DNA of 64,000 bases from Rhodanobacteraceae bacterium (GTDB lineage: Bacteria > Pseudomonadota > Gammaproteobacteria > Xanthomonadales > SZUA-5). Location of the stretch: contig JADKFD010000031.1 in the NCBI GenBank assembly GCA_016717705.1, positions 3,260 to 67,259 of the forward strand, read 5' to 3'. Shown piece by piece: positions 9,387-18,300 of the stretch. The notes under the pieces are model-generated. The model was not told where the DNA came from. It did not search any database and saw nothing but the letters and a program-made list of their open reading frames with translations. The translations under genes and the position numbers were made by a program. Numbering within the stretch: position 1 is the stretch's first letter; each line of letters starts with the position of its first letter.

Positions 9387-10091
9387 TCAGTTCGCGAGGT
9401 CGGCGCGCACGATCACCAGGCGGACGCGGCTGGCGCCTTCTTCCTCAGGCATCGCCTGCGCCAGTACCACGGTTTCGCCGAACTTGAGGCGGGTCTCGGT
9501 ATTCAGTTGCATGTGGTTCGCACCAATATTGAACTCCGCGAGCACTCCTCCTTCAGCTGGCGCCAGTCGCACATTGAGTTCAACACGACGATCGCCAGCC
9601 CTTTGCGAAAATGCGCGCACTCCCACGCTTCCGGTGAGCGCGACCTGTCCGTAAAGCGTGAACCCAGGCGCGGCAAGCGTTTCGCGGACCGCCTCCAACG
9701 TCGATTGCAGCGGCTGCAGCCGCGGATCGACAGTGGCTGCATCAGCCACATCGACCACCCAGGCGACGATCCGCACCGGCCCCGGATCGGCCGCCGCCGG
9801 CGCCGCCGCCTTGGTCAGGTCGCCCAGGTTCTCCGCGACCGAGGTCTGCAAGACGACCGGCGCCACCACGATCAGCCGGTCCGGCGGCGCCAGTTCGACT
9901 CGCCCGTTGTCGCCGAGCGCACCGGCCAGCGCGTTGCGCAGCGATTCGGCGCGCTCGGCCGGCACTGTATAGACGCGCAAGGTTTGTGGCAGGTCCGCAG
10001 TGGGTGTGGCGGTCGATCCCGACTGACGATCGCAAGCCGCCAGCAGCAGCAAGGCACTCAGCGCAGCAGTGCGAAATAGCGTGGAAAACAT
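9387..10091 (-). CDS. Lipoprotein with secretin N-domain-like fold
   Basis: Exported lipoprotein of 234 residues. The N-terminus has a signal with lipobox LLAAC (Cys at about residue 20). The body, from LRVYTVPAERAESLRNALAG through LIVVAPVVLQTSVAENL, resembles the N1/NolW-type repeats of secretins. The second half (GFTLYGQVALTGSVGVRAFS, VELNVRLAPAEGGVLAEF, LKFGETVVLAQAMPEE) resembles secretin-associated beta-rich domains and the FGETVVL phrase seen in pilus or secretion proteins. The ATG at 10091 follows a strong GGAGG. It heads the ECF sigma operon, suggesting an outer-membrane sensor or a target of that sigma factor. No pore domain is present. Confidence 0.75.
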   Translation of the reverse strand: MFSTLFRTAALSALLLLAACDRQSGSTATPTADLPQTLRVYTVPAERAESLRNALAGALGDNGRVELAPPDRLIVVAPVVLQTSVAENLGDLTKAAAPAAADPGPVRIVAWVVDVADAATVDPRLQPLQSTLEAVRETLAAPGFTLYGQVALTGSVGVRAFSQRAGDRRVELNVRLAPAEGGVLAEFNIGANHMQLNTETRLKFGETVVLAQAMPEEEGASRVRLVIVRADLAN

Positions 10092-10170
10092 GGTGAGACC
10101 TCCTCGGTGATGCCGCGATACGCCGGCAGATGATCACCGCTTACACGCCAGCGCGGATTTTCTTCCCAAT

Positions 10171-10260
10171 TTGGAGTGCGCCGGCTTGCCGGCGCTTTGG
10201 ATGCTGTTGCTGCAAACTCGCCGCAGCATCCAAAGCGGTGGCAAGCCACCGCACTCCAAA
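10171..10260. repeat. Palindromic repeat, GGAGTGCGCCGG family (copy 1)
   Basis: Ninety-base inverted element: TTGGAGTGCGCCGGCTTGCC at one end, GGTGGCAAGCCACCGCACTCC at the other, with inner arms GGATGCTG...CAGCATCC. A second copy lies at 61472-61559. The remainder of the 10092-10420 gap has no gene; a GCGGCCTTGCG-type tract follows. Confidence 0.85.
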
Positions 10261-10420
10261 CCACCCCGGCCCTTTGCGGATTGCCCGCAGGCCGCAATGC
10301 TCGCGACGCAAGGCCGCTCCCACGACCGCCCGACACCGGCAACAAATCAAGAACCCATGACCGCAGTCGCCTTTCGTGGCGGGTAACATCGACATCTCGC
10401 CTCACCGCCCGCCGCCGCCC

Positions 10421-11734
10421 ATGTCGCTCTACCCCCTGCTGCTCCCCGGCGTCCGTCAGCGCGAGTTCTGGTCCTGGGCGTTCTACGATTTCGCCAATTC
10501 CAGCTACACCACGGTGGTGTCGACCGCGGTGTTCAACGCCTATTTCGTCGCCACGGTGGCGCAGGGCAAGCCGTGGGCGACGCTGGCGTGGACCGCCGCG
10601 GTGTCGGTGGCGGCCGCGGTGGTGATGGTACTGGGGCCACTCGCGGGTGCAGCGGCGGACGCGCGCGGGCGCAAGAAGCCGTTTCTGGCGGCGAGCACGC
10701 TGGCCTGCGTGCTCGGTACTTTGGGGCTGATGGCGGTCGGACCGGGCGACGTAGCCTTGGCGATGGTGTTCATCATTCTCTCGGCGATCGGTTTCGGCCT
10801 CGGCGAGGGCCTGATTGCCGCCTGGCTGCCGCTGATCGCCCGCCCGACGGCGCTCGGTCGACTGTCCGGATATGGTTGGTCGCTCGGCTACGGCGGTGGC
10901 CTCGCCGCGCTGGCACTGTGCCTGGGCTATGTGCAGGGCGCACAGATGCGCGGCATGACCGCCGCGCAGTTCGTACCCGGCTGCATGCTGATCACCGCGC
11001 TGTTCTTCGCCATCGCCGCGCTGCCCAGCCTGCTGGTGCTGCGCGAACACAACAGTCCCGAAGCCAAGGCCGCGCGCGCGAATCCCTCGACCTTGCCCCT
11101 GGTCGAGCAAGCCTTTGGTCGTCTGCAGCGAACCTGGCGCGAAGGCGCTCATCTGACCGATCTGCGCCGCCTGCTGGTGGCCATCACCGGCTATCAGGCG
11201 GGTGTCGCCGTGGTCGTCGCGCTGGCCGCCGTCTATGCACAGCAGGCGATGGGCTTCGACACCGCCGACACGCTGAAGCTGGTGCTGGCGGTCAACGTGA
11301 CCGCTGCGATCGGCGCTTTCGGCTTCGGCTGGGTGCAAGATGCCATCGGCCATCGACGCGCGCTGATGCTGTCCTTGTGGCTGTGGCTGGTGATGGTGCT
11401 GCTGGCCTATTTCGCCACCACGCGGCCGGTGTTCTGGGTGGCGGCGAATCTGGCGGGTATCGCCATGGGCGCCTCGCAGTCGGCCGGGCGCGCGATCATC
11501 GGCTACATGGCCCCGCCCGATCGCACCGCCGAATATTTCGGGCTGTGGAGCCTGGCGGTGCGCCTGGCGACCATCATCGGCCCGATCTGCTACGGCCTGG
11601 CGACCTGGGTGTTTACCGGCAACCACCGACTGGCCATGCTCGGCACGGGGCTGTTCTTCGTGTTCGGACTGATCGTCGTGCGCGGCGTCGATGTCGAGCG
11701 CGGCCGCCGTGTGGCGATGACGGGCAAGGACTAG
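10421..11734 (+). CDS. UMF1-family MFS transporter
   Basis: Inner-membrane transporter of about 437 residues with twelve hydrophobic segments, of the UMF1/Atg22-like branch of the major facilitator superfamily. The branch signature SWAFYDFANSSYTTVV comes right after the N-terminus. GRKKPFLAAS marks the loop 2-3 MFS motif, and QSAGRAIIGYMAPPDRTAEYFGLWSL is the characteristic second-half signature. ATG at 10421 (MSLYPLLLPG) fits the family better than the longer reading from 10376. Substrate is unknown. The next gene starts five bases after its stop. Confidence 0.9.
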   Translation: MSLYPLLLPGVRQREFWSWAFYDFANSSYTTVVSTAVFNAYFVATVAQGKPWATLAWTAAVSVAAAVVMVLGPLAGAAADARGRKKPFLAASTLACVLGTLGLMAVGPGDVALAMVFIILSAIGFGLGEGLIAAWLPLIARPTALGRLSGYGWSLGYGGGLAALALCLGYVQGAQMRGMTAAQFVPGCMLITALFFAIAALPSLLVLREHNSPEAKAARANPSTLPLVEQAFGRLQRTWREGAHLTDLRRLLVAITGYQAGVAVVVALAAVYAQQAMGFDTADTLKLVLAVNVTAAIGAFGFGWVQDAIGHRRALMLSLWLWLVMVLLAYFATTRPVFWVAANLAGIAMGASQSAGRAIIGYMAPPDRTAEYFGLWSLAVRLATIIGPICYGLATWVFTGNHRLAMLGTGLFFVFGLIVVRGVDVERGRRVAMTGKD

Positions 11735-11739
11735 TCGTC

Positions 11740-12243
11740 ATGCCGCCGCTGATCGCCGCCTGGATGATGCTGTTCGCTGCCGATGTCACCGAGGTGCATC
11801 GATGCGTGGGTGACGACGGTGTGCCGCGCTACCAGGACCAGCCCTGCGCCAGCGGCGAGTCGCAGCAACATCTGCGCTTGAAAGCGCCACCGCCGGTAGC
11901 GCCGGCAGCCGAGATTGCCGCCCCGGCGAGCAGCAGCACTGCCGCACCGACAGCGCAGCGGCGAGAAACCAGCGCGCCGCCGGAGCCGCTCTCCTGGCGC
12001 TGCGAAGTCGACAACGGCGAGGTCTATTACCGCCACGACGGCTGCCCGGACGTGCTGAGCGAACCCCTGTGGCTGAGCATGCCGGACCGCTCCGGTTATT
12101 CGACCTGGATGCAGGTGCGCGCGGTGCCGGTACAGCGCAGCTTTGCCTGCCGGCAGATCAGCCGCGGCGGCCGCTATGGTGCCGAGCGCGACCAGCGCGC
12201 CTCCCCTTACGACAAGCTCAGCGGGCGCGATCTTTGTCGCTGA
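11740..12243 (+). CDS. DUF4124-like exported protein
   Basis: Protein of 167 residues with a short hydrophobic N-terminus (MPPLIAAWMMLFAADV) and a DUF4124-like motif: VHRCVGDDGVPRYQDQPC, paired cysteines around a beta strand. An Ala/Pro-rich linker follows, then a second cysteine pair in WRCEVDNGEVYYRHDGCP and a C-terminal cysteine-containing tail (FACRQISRGGRYG, LCR). It is probably exported and disulphide-bonded. The start is five bases after the UMF1 stop, so the two are likely cotranscribed. Function is unknown. Confidence 0.75.
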   Translation: MPPLIAAWMMLFAADVTEVHRCVGDDGVPRYQDQPCASGESQQHLRLKAPPPVAPAAEIAAPASSSTAAPTAQRRETSAPPEPLSWRCEVDNGEVYYRHDGCPDVLSEPLWLSMPDRSGYSTWMQVRAVPVQRSFACRQISRGGRYGAERDQRASPYDKLSGRDLCR

Positions 12244-12249
12244 GGCAAA

Positions 12250-12316
12250 GCGCCGGGTGTCTCGCGTAACACCACTCGGGCAGAGCCGGAGCCAGTGGAC
12301 GCGAGCACCCGGCCTA
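12250..12316. repeat. Palindromic repeat, GCGCCGGGTGTC family (copy 2)
   Basis: GCGCCGGGTGTCTCGCGTAA ... GTGGACGCGAGCACCCGGCC, partner of the element at 8426-8493. It lies between convergent genes and could terminate both. Confidence 0.65.
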
Positions 12317-12329
12317 CTCCGGCTCGCTG

Positions 12330-13340
12330 TTAGTAGAAGAACCCGTAGAGGATATCGACCACTTCACCGGACGAGATGTCGATCAACAGCACGTCGTTTT
12401 CGATGCGCACCCAGTAGCAGCCATACGGCGGGGCCGCCAGGCCGTAGGTGTTGTAGTTCAGGTAGTAATTGGGGGCGTAGTAGGCGCTCGGCAGACGCAG
12501 GCCGATGCTCCAGTAGGTCCGCGAGTAACCGCGCGGATAGTAGTAGCGCGACGGCGAGTGGTAGCGCGAGCCATTCCAGCCGTGGTTCCAGTTGCGGCGC
12601 CAGCCGCTGTCGTGCCAGTTGTTGTTGTGGCGATAACCGCTGTTGTTCCAGCCATTGTTGCCGTAGCCGCGACCGCCATTGTTCCAGCCACTGTTGCCGT
12701 AGCCACGACCGCCATTGTTCCAGCCACTGTTGCCGTAGCCGCGACCGTTGTTGTCGTGGCGGTCATTGCCATAGCCACGGCCGTTGTTGTCGTGGCGCTC
12801 ATTGTCGTAGCCACGGCCGTTGTTGCCATAGCCGCTGTGGCCGTCGCCGCGACCGTTGTTGCCGTAGCTCTGCCCAGCGTTGCCACGGCCATTGTTGCCC
12901 TGGTTCTGGCCAGAATAGCCCTGGCTACCATTGACGAACTGGCTCAAGCCGTAGGCCTGACCGGAACTGTTCTGTGCGCCAGCACCATGGTCGCGGCCAC
13001 CTTGATAGCGGCCCTGACCCTGGGCTGGCGGTTGCGACGGCTGCTGACTCAGGCCATAGCCCTGACCCTGGCCGCGCTGCGCACCCTGGCCACCGCCATA
13101 CACTTGCGGGGTGGGTTCGCGGTTGTCGCCGCCGCGCTGACCACGGCCTTCGCCGTCGCCGCGACCCTGACCGCCACCGTCGTAGCCGCGCTGCGATTCG
13201 CGCTCCTGGTCTTGCGATTGCTTGCCGCCGTCTCCGCGGCCTTCGTCGCGACCGCGTGCGTCAGGAAAGCCCTGCGCCAGCGCATTGGCCGCCGTGGCGG
13301 CGATCAAGACACCCAAAGTTGCAGCAAGGAACCGTTTCAT
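12330..13340 (-). CDS. RcnB-like secreted protein with long Gly/Asn/Arg repeat region
   Basis: Exported protein of 336 residues with a clear signal peptide (MKRFLAATLGVLIAATAANA). The last 45 residues (PPYGCYWVRIENDVLLIDIS then GEVVDILYGFF) match the RcnB domain, which in E. coli is a periplasmic factor in nickel/cobalt homeostasis. Between them lie about 250 residues rich in Gly, Asn, Arg, Gln and Tyr, including tandem units of the type NNGRGYGN and SGWNNGGRGYG. A normal RcnB is about 110 residues, so the repeat region is a large insertion. Histidines in the repeats (NERHDNNGRG, NDRHDNNGRG, YRHNNNWHDS) could bind metal; this is inference. Start ATG at 13340 follows GAGGTGA. Confidence 0.82.
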   Translation of the reverse strand: MKRFLAATLGVLIAATAANALAQGFPDARGRDEGRGDGGKQSQDQERESQRGYDGGGQGRGDGEGRGQRGGDNREPTPQVYGGGQGAQRGQGQGYGLSQQPSQPPAQGQGRYQGGRDHGAGAQNSSGQAYGLSQFVNGSQGYSGQNQGNNGRGNAGQSYGNNGRGDGHSGYGNNGRGYDNERHDNNGRGYGNDRHDNNGRGYGNSGWNNGGRGYGNSGWNNGGRGYGNNGWNNSGYRHNNNWHDSGWRRNWNHGWNGSRYHSPSRYYYPRGYSRTYWSIGLRLPSAYYAPNYYLNYNTYGLAAPPYGCYWVRIENDVLLIDISSGEVVDILYGFFY

Positions 13341-13559
13341 GACTCACCTCGATGACGCGCGGGTAACGGGGCCATCGATCGATGTCGTTGGCAGTTGCAG
13401 CTTGCGCGGAATTGTCTGAATGGCGAGCCATAAATGCCGCACTCGTCGCGGGCCGTTCAGATTCATTTAGGCTGATGGCGCCTGGGGCGCCGACGCCGTT
13501 CATGATTCGACCGATCAACGAGCGGTGGGTGCGCGAGGGATCGCGACCGAAGCGAAGGC

Positions 13560-13635
13560 GCATCGCGCGCAAGCGCGCTCCTACATTCTTGCGTGGACTT
13601 CCGGAGAAATTGCAGGAGCGCGCTTGCGCGCGATC
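13560..13635. repeat. Two-REP element (copy 3)
   Basis: Inverted REP units around spacer TTCTTGCGTGGACTTCCGGAG. It occupies most of the gap between the RcnB-like gene and the FAD oxidase gene. No other feature is seen in 13341-13693. Confidence 0.9.
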
Positions 13636-13693
13636 ACAGCTCGCGTGGTACGCAAAAACGCGCCATCGCGCCCAAGGTTCCGCGGCCCCACCG

Positions 13694-15187
13694 TCACCCC
13701 GCCAGCGGCTTCACATTGGCATTCAGTCGGAAGCGGTTTTTCGGATCGTACTGGGTCTTGATCTGCTGCAGCCGCGCGAAATTGCCCTGGTAGTTCTCGT
13801 CGACGAAATGCTGTGCCTCGTCGGCGACTTCGTTGGTGTAGTAGCCGTTGGTGTGGCCTTCGACCGTCGACCAGTAATCCTTGATGTACTTGACGTGCGG
13901 CGTCGGGTCGCTGTCCAGCGGAAAGGACACGACGGCGAACATGTTGTGGGTCGCCGGTCGATGCGGAAAGGCGGTGGCGTCGCGGGCGATGCGCGAGATG
14001 GCGCCACCGGCGTGCTGGAAGAACACGCTGGTGCCGCGAGATTCATCTGCCTGGAAGCCATCCAGCAGCTTGCGCACCAGGTCATCGCCGAGGTCATCGA
14101 TGAACCCCGACTTCAGGTACTCGCCGGTGTTGCGGGCATCGGTCTGGTCCCAGCTGCGCTGGATCGCCGCGTAGTCGACCGCTTTGACCGTATCGACGAT
14201 CGGCTTGCCGAGCTTGCGCAGCGGCGCCAGCACGGCGTCGGCCTTGCTCGCCGGACCGCTGTAGCAGGCGTGCAGGACAAAGTTGCCATCCTTGCCGCCC
14301 ATCGGTGCATCCATGACCGCGTCCAGGTACAGCTCATCGGGCGCGGCAAGGCTCTGCTCGGCATAGAACTTCAGCAGTTCGCGGGCTCGCTTGAGCGGGA
14401 ACACCAGGTCGCCGCCAATCACTTCGCGCTGCATCGGATGCAGGTTGAATTCGAAAGCGGTGACGATGCCGAAGTTGCCGCCGCCGCCGCGCACCGCCCA
14501 GAACAGATCGGAATTCTCGTCGCCGCTGGCGCGCAGCAAACGACCATCGGCGCTGACCAGTTCGACCGCGCGCAAGTTGTCGAGCGCCAGGCCGAAACGC
14601 CGCGCGAGGCGACCGAAACCGCCGCCGAGCGTGAGCCCGCCGACGCCGGTGTGCGACACCGTGCCGGCGGTGGTGACCAGGCCAAAGGCGAGTGCCTCGT
14701 GGTCGAGTTCACCGAGCAGGCTGCCGCCGCACACGCGCGCAACGCGCTGCGCCGGATCCACATGCACGCCGCGGAAGGTCGACAGATCGATCTGCATGCC
14801 GCCTTCGCAGGTCGACTTGCCGGAGAAGCTGTGACCGCCGCACTTGACCGCCAGCAACAAATCGTTCTCGCTGGCGAAATTGACCGCGGTGCGAATATCG
14901 GCAACGCCGCTCGGGCGCACCACCAGCGCCGGATGGCGGTCGATCGACAGGTTCATCACCCGCCGCGAAATGTCATAGCCGGGCTCGCCCGGCAGGATCA
15001 ACGCGCCGCGCAGGCTGGCCTTGAGCTGTTTCAGCGCGCTGGCTTCGATGGCCTTCTTTGCGCCATCGGCGGTGACCGCCTCGATGGCGCCGGCAACCGG
15101 TGTGGCTTGTGCCAGGGCGCGGCCCTGGGTCAGTGCGAGTGCGACGGCCGCGGCCACGCTGGAGCCGAGAAACTCACGCCGATTCAT
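13694..15187 (-). CDS. Tat-exported FAD-linked oxidase (BBE/PCMH family)
   Basis: Protein of 497 residues. MNRREFLGSSVAAAVALAL is a twin-arginine-type signal. The FAD-binding PCMH domain follows (PALVVRPSGVADIRTAVNFA), with KCGGHSFSGKS carrying His119, the usual site of covalent 8-alpha-histidyl FAD. TGVGGLTLGGGFGRLARRFG is the second FAD loop; the cysteine used for bicovalent attachment in berberine-bridge enzymes is absent here (TAGTVSHTGVGG), so single-point attachment is expected. The C-terminal BBE motif is NYQGNFARLQQIKTQYDPKN. These enzymes oxidise sugars, alcohols or alkaloids with oxygen; the substrate here is unknown. The gene is monocistronic. Confidence 0.92.
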   Translation of the reverse strand: MNRREFLGSSVAAAVALALTQGRALAQATPVAGAIEAVTADGAKKAIEASALKQLKASLRGALILPGEPGYDISRRVMNLSIDRHPALVVRPSGVADIRTAVNFASENDLLLAVKCGGHSFSGKSTCEGGMQIDLSTFRGVHVDPAQRVARVCGGSLLGELDHEALAFGLVTTAGTVSHTGVGGLTLGGGFGRLARRFGLALDNLRAVELVSADGRLLRASGDENSDLFWAVRGGGGNFGIVTAFEFNLHPMQREVIGGDLVFPLKRARELLKFYAEQSLAAPDELYLDAVMDAPMGGKDGNFVLHACYSGPASKADAVLAPLRKLGKPIVDTVKAVDYAAIQRSWDQTDARNTGEYLKSGFIDDLGDDLVRKLLDGFQADESRGTSVFFQHAGGAISRIARDATAFPHRPATHNMFAVVSFPLDSDPTPHVKYIKDYWSTVEGHTNGYYTNEVADEAQHFVDENYQGNFARLQQIKTQYDPKNRFRLNANVKPLAG

Positions 15188-15255
15188 TGATTCGTTCCCC
15201 CGCCGGAAGTGGGGTCGAGGCTACGCTTTGGGGGATCGCCGTCAAGCCGTTCACC

Positions 15256-15306
15256 TGTAGGAGCGCGCTTGCGCGCGATGCCTTTCGCGCGCAAGCGCGC
15301 TCCTAC
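15256..15306. repeat. REP pair without spacer (copy 4), near-perfect 51-bp palindrome
   Basis: TGTAGGAGCGCGCTTGCGCG then CGATGCCTTTC and the complementary unit. The two units are in the opposite relative orientation to the other copies and touch each other. Confidence 0.9.
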
Positions 15307-15341
15307 AACGAGCCCGACCACAGCGGCCGCGCGGGAGCGCG

Positions 15342-15390
15342 GCCCACCAACACCAACACCAACAACCAGCAACCAGCAACCAGCAACCGC
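15342..15390. repeat. Tandem CCAACA / AACCAGC short repeats
   Basis: Run of CACCAACACCAACACCAACA followed by repeated heptamer AACCAGC. It is the complement of the GGTTGTT-type heptamers at 38001-38044 and 45940-45975 and, like them, lies beside a REP element. Confidence 0.8.
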
Positions 15391-15391
15391 T

Positions 15392-18300
15392 CTACTTCAC
15401 CTCGATCATCCCCGCCGGCCCGCCCTGGCTGTAGATCGTGCGTTCATACATCGACTCGGCGTATGGCGGCGGGATGATGAACATGCCGGGGTTGCTCGGG
15501 CGCAGCTTGTAGAGGAACTCGGTGACGCTGGGGCCGGCGCTGGCGTAGAGCACGATGCGGTCCTCGCGCTGTTCGACATGCTGGGTGTAGAGCGTCGATC
15601 CGGGCAGTGCCAGACCAGCCACCGGCGGGGCGCTGTCGCCATCCTCGCTGTCCTCTTCGCCGGTGTCGCCGCTGTCGGGCGGCGGTGGCGGCATTTGCGT
15701 GACCGGCTCAAAGCCGCCTGGCAGCAGATCGACGATGGCGAGCGAGCTGACGTCACTGCCGCCGAGCGCACGCAGGCGCAGGCGCACGGTGATTTCCTGG
15801 CCCAGCGTGGCCGCCGTCAGCGCGCTGCCGTCGGCATTCAGGTACTCGCGGGTGATCTCGATGCCCTGGTTCTGCACCGCCTTGGGCGCCACCAGGTCAT
15901 AGCCAGACTGCGTCAGCACGTACCAGCTTGGCGTGGCCTCGGGCGGCGTCACCCACAGGGACCTGTCGCTGGCCAGATACGGCGCGCGCATCAAGGCACC
16001 GAAGGCCTCGCCGATCACGCGTTCCTTCTGGTCGGCGCCGATCGCGGCCAGCTTGGGCAGCCCGGCGGCGGCCTTGGACGTGGTGTAGGCGTCCAGCGCC
16101 AGCACGATCAAGGCCGAGGACAGCGTGTTGTAGCTGTTGTCCTTGAGCGGCTGCAGCAGGTTTTCGATGGCGTGCACCGAGATGCGTTGCGCCTCGGTCG
16201 GGAAGTGCTTGTGTGCCAGGTAGACCACCCAGGCGGTGTCGATGCCGGCGTCGTAGTAGTAGGCAAAACCGGAGTACTTCGGCGGGCTGGCGGCACCGAC
16301 GCGGGCGAGGCCGGCCTGCGCCAATTCCTTCGCCGGCTTGGCCTGCTGCAGCAATTGGTAACTGGCGCCGAGCAGCATGCCGATGGTGTCGGTCTTCCAG
16401 GCTTCCGGATAGTCGCGCTTGAGCTGCTCGTGCACGGCACTGAGCAGGTGCGTGGCGGTCTGTCCCTGGCGGATCAACAGATAAGTCGCCAGCGCACGGG
16501 CGCGCAGCTCGTGCAGTTGCGTCAGCGCCGCATCGCCGGCCATGTTGGCCAGATAGCGATTGACCGCGGCCAGCAGGTCAGACGGCACCGGCTCGCCGCG
16601 TTCGCGCGCCTCGACCAGATAGAGCGCCGCGTAGGCGGTCAGGAAGGGATCGACATCCGGCGTTGCCAGCCACAGACCGATGCCGCCATCGCTGTTCTGC
16701 CGCGCACGCAGCACGCTGATCAGATCCAGCGCGGTCGCGCCGGGTGCGCCGGTCACCGTGCCGAACTCCGGCCGCTTGGCGTAGACCAGCGCCGGCATCG
16801 CCTGGCTCAGCAACTGCTCGGTGCACAGGTAGGGGAAGTTGGCCAGGTATGCCGCCAGACCATCGGCCGCCACGAAGGGTGAAGTCGAGGCCGACAACAG
16901 GCGCTGCGAGCGCTCCGGATACATCTGGCGCAAATCCTTGAGCTCGCTCTTGCGATCGGCGCGACCCAGGCGCAAATCGGTGCGCGCGACGATCGCCGGG
17001 CGCAAGGACAGCTCGATGCGCCGCTTCACGCTGCGCGAGCCGGACTCGGCAATCAGGGTCACCGGCACCGCGCCGAGCGCCGTGCCTGCCTTCAGGCGCA
17101 CGCTGAGCTTGCCCTCCTGCCCGGGCTTGAGCGACAGCGCCGCCGGCGGCGGCCCGACCAGGGTCAGTGTCGCCGGCAGATCGAGCTTCAGCGTGACCGG
17201 CATCGCGCTGCCGTCGGTGCCTTCCGCGGTGTTGGCGATGCCCACCGGCAATTCGAACTCGTCGCCGGGTGCGACGTGCGTCGGCACCGTCGGGGTCAGC
17301 ACGAAATCGCCGCGCACCAGCGCCTTGGTCTCGGCGATGCCGATGCGCTCGGGGTTCACGGCGACCGCCATCACCCGCAGCTGCCCGTTGAAGTGGTCCG
17401 GCATCGAGAAGTGGAAAGTGTGTTCGCCATCGATGTCGGTCATGCCCGACCACCACACCGCCGGCTTCTCGCTCTTGCGCTTGAACGGATTCAGGTGCTT
17501 GGCCAGGTCGCCCTCGCCGTCGCCACCCGGTGCAGCCGCGGCAACCAGTCGACTGAACTCGGGCAGGATCAGGTCGAGGATCTGGCTGGTCTCCACATCG
17601 AGCATCTTCTTGCGGAAGAAATGGTCGAGCGGATCGGCCAGCTTGTAGCGCGCCACCTGCAGGATGCCCTCGTCGATGGCAAAAGCCACCACGCGGGTCG
17701 GACCCGGCGTGGTGACTTTCAGCGCGATGTCGGCACCCGGCTTGCTCACCGGCGGCAAGGACAGCGTCAACGGCTGCGTGCGCCGGCCGCGATCGACCGA
17801 GAACGGCGCCACCGCATAGGACAGCGGGCTCATGAACACCTCGTCCGAGGACGGGTCGCGGATGAACTGCACGTTGATGTAGCCGGAGCCCTCGAAGTCC
17901 TCGGGAATCTTGATCTTCTGCACCGAACTGGTGGTCTCGGCGCGGAACCAGGCGTGCGCGTAGACCTTGTCGCGCTCGATGGTGATCAATCCAGAGCCCA
18001 CATAGGGCGCGCGGATGCCGATCTCGACTTCCTCGCCCGCGCGGTAATCCGGCTTGGACAGGCTCAAGGCCAGCTCGGCATTGCGCTCCAGCGAGCGCGT
18101 GACATTGGCGTCACCGGCCACCACGTAGCTGGTCTTGTTGACGACGGTGCCATCCGCGGCGACGATCTCGATGAAATAGTCACCCGGCTCGTCAGTTTTC
18201 AGCGCCCATTCCTGCTCGCCGGCAGTCGCCGGCAGCGCGGTTTCGCTGACCGTGCGTTTGCGCTCCTGCGAGACGTACTTGTACAGGCCGGAATCCTCCT

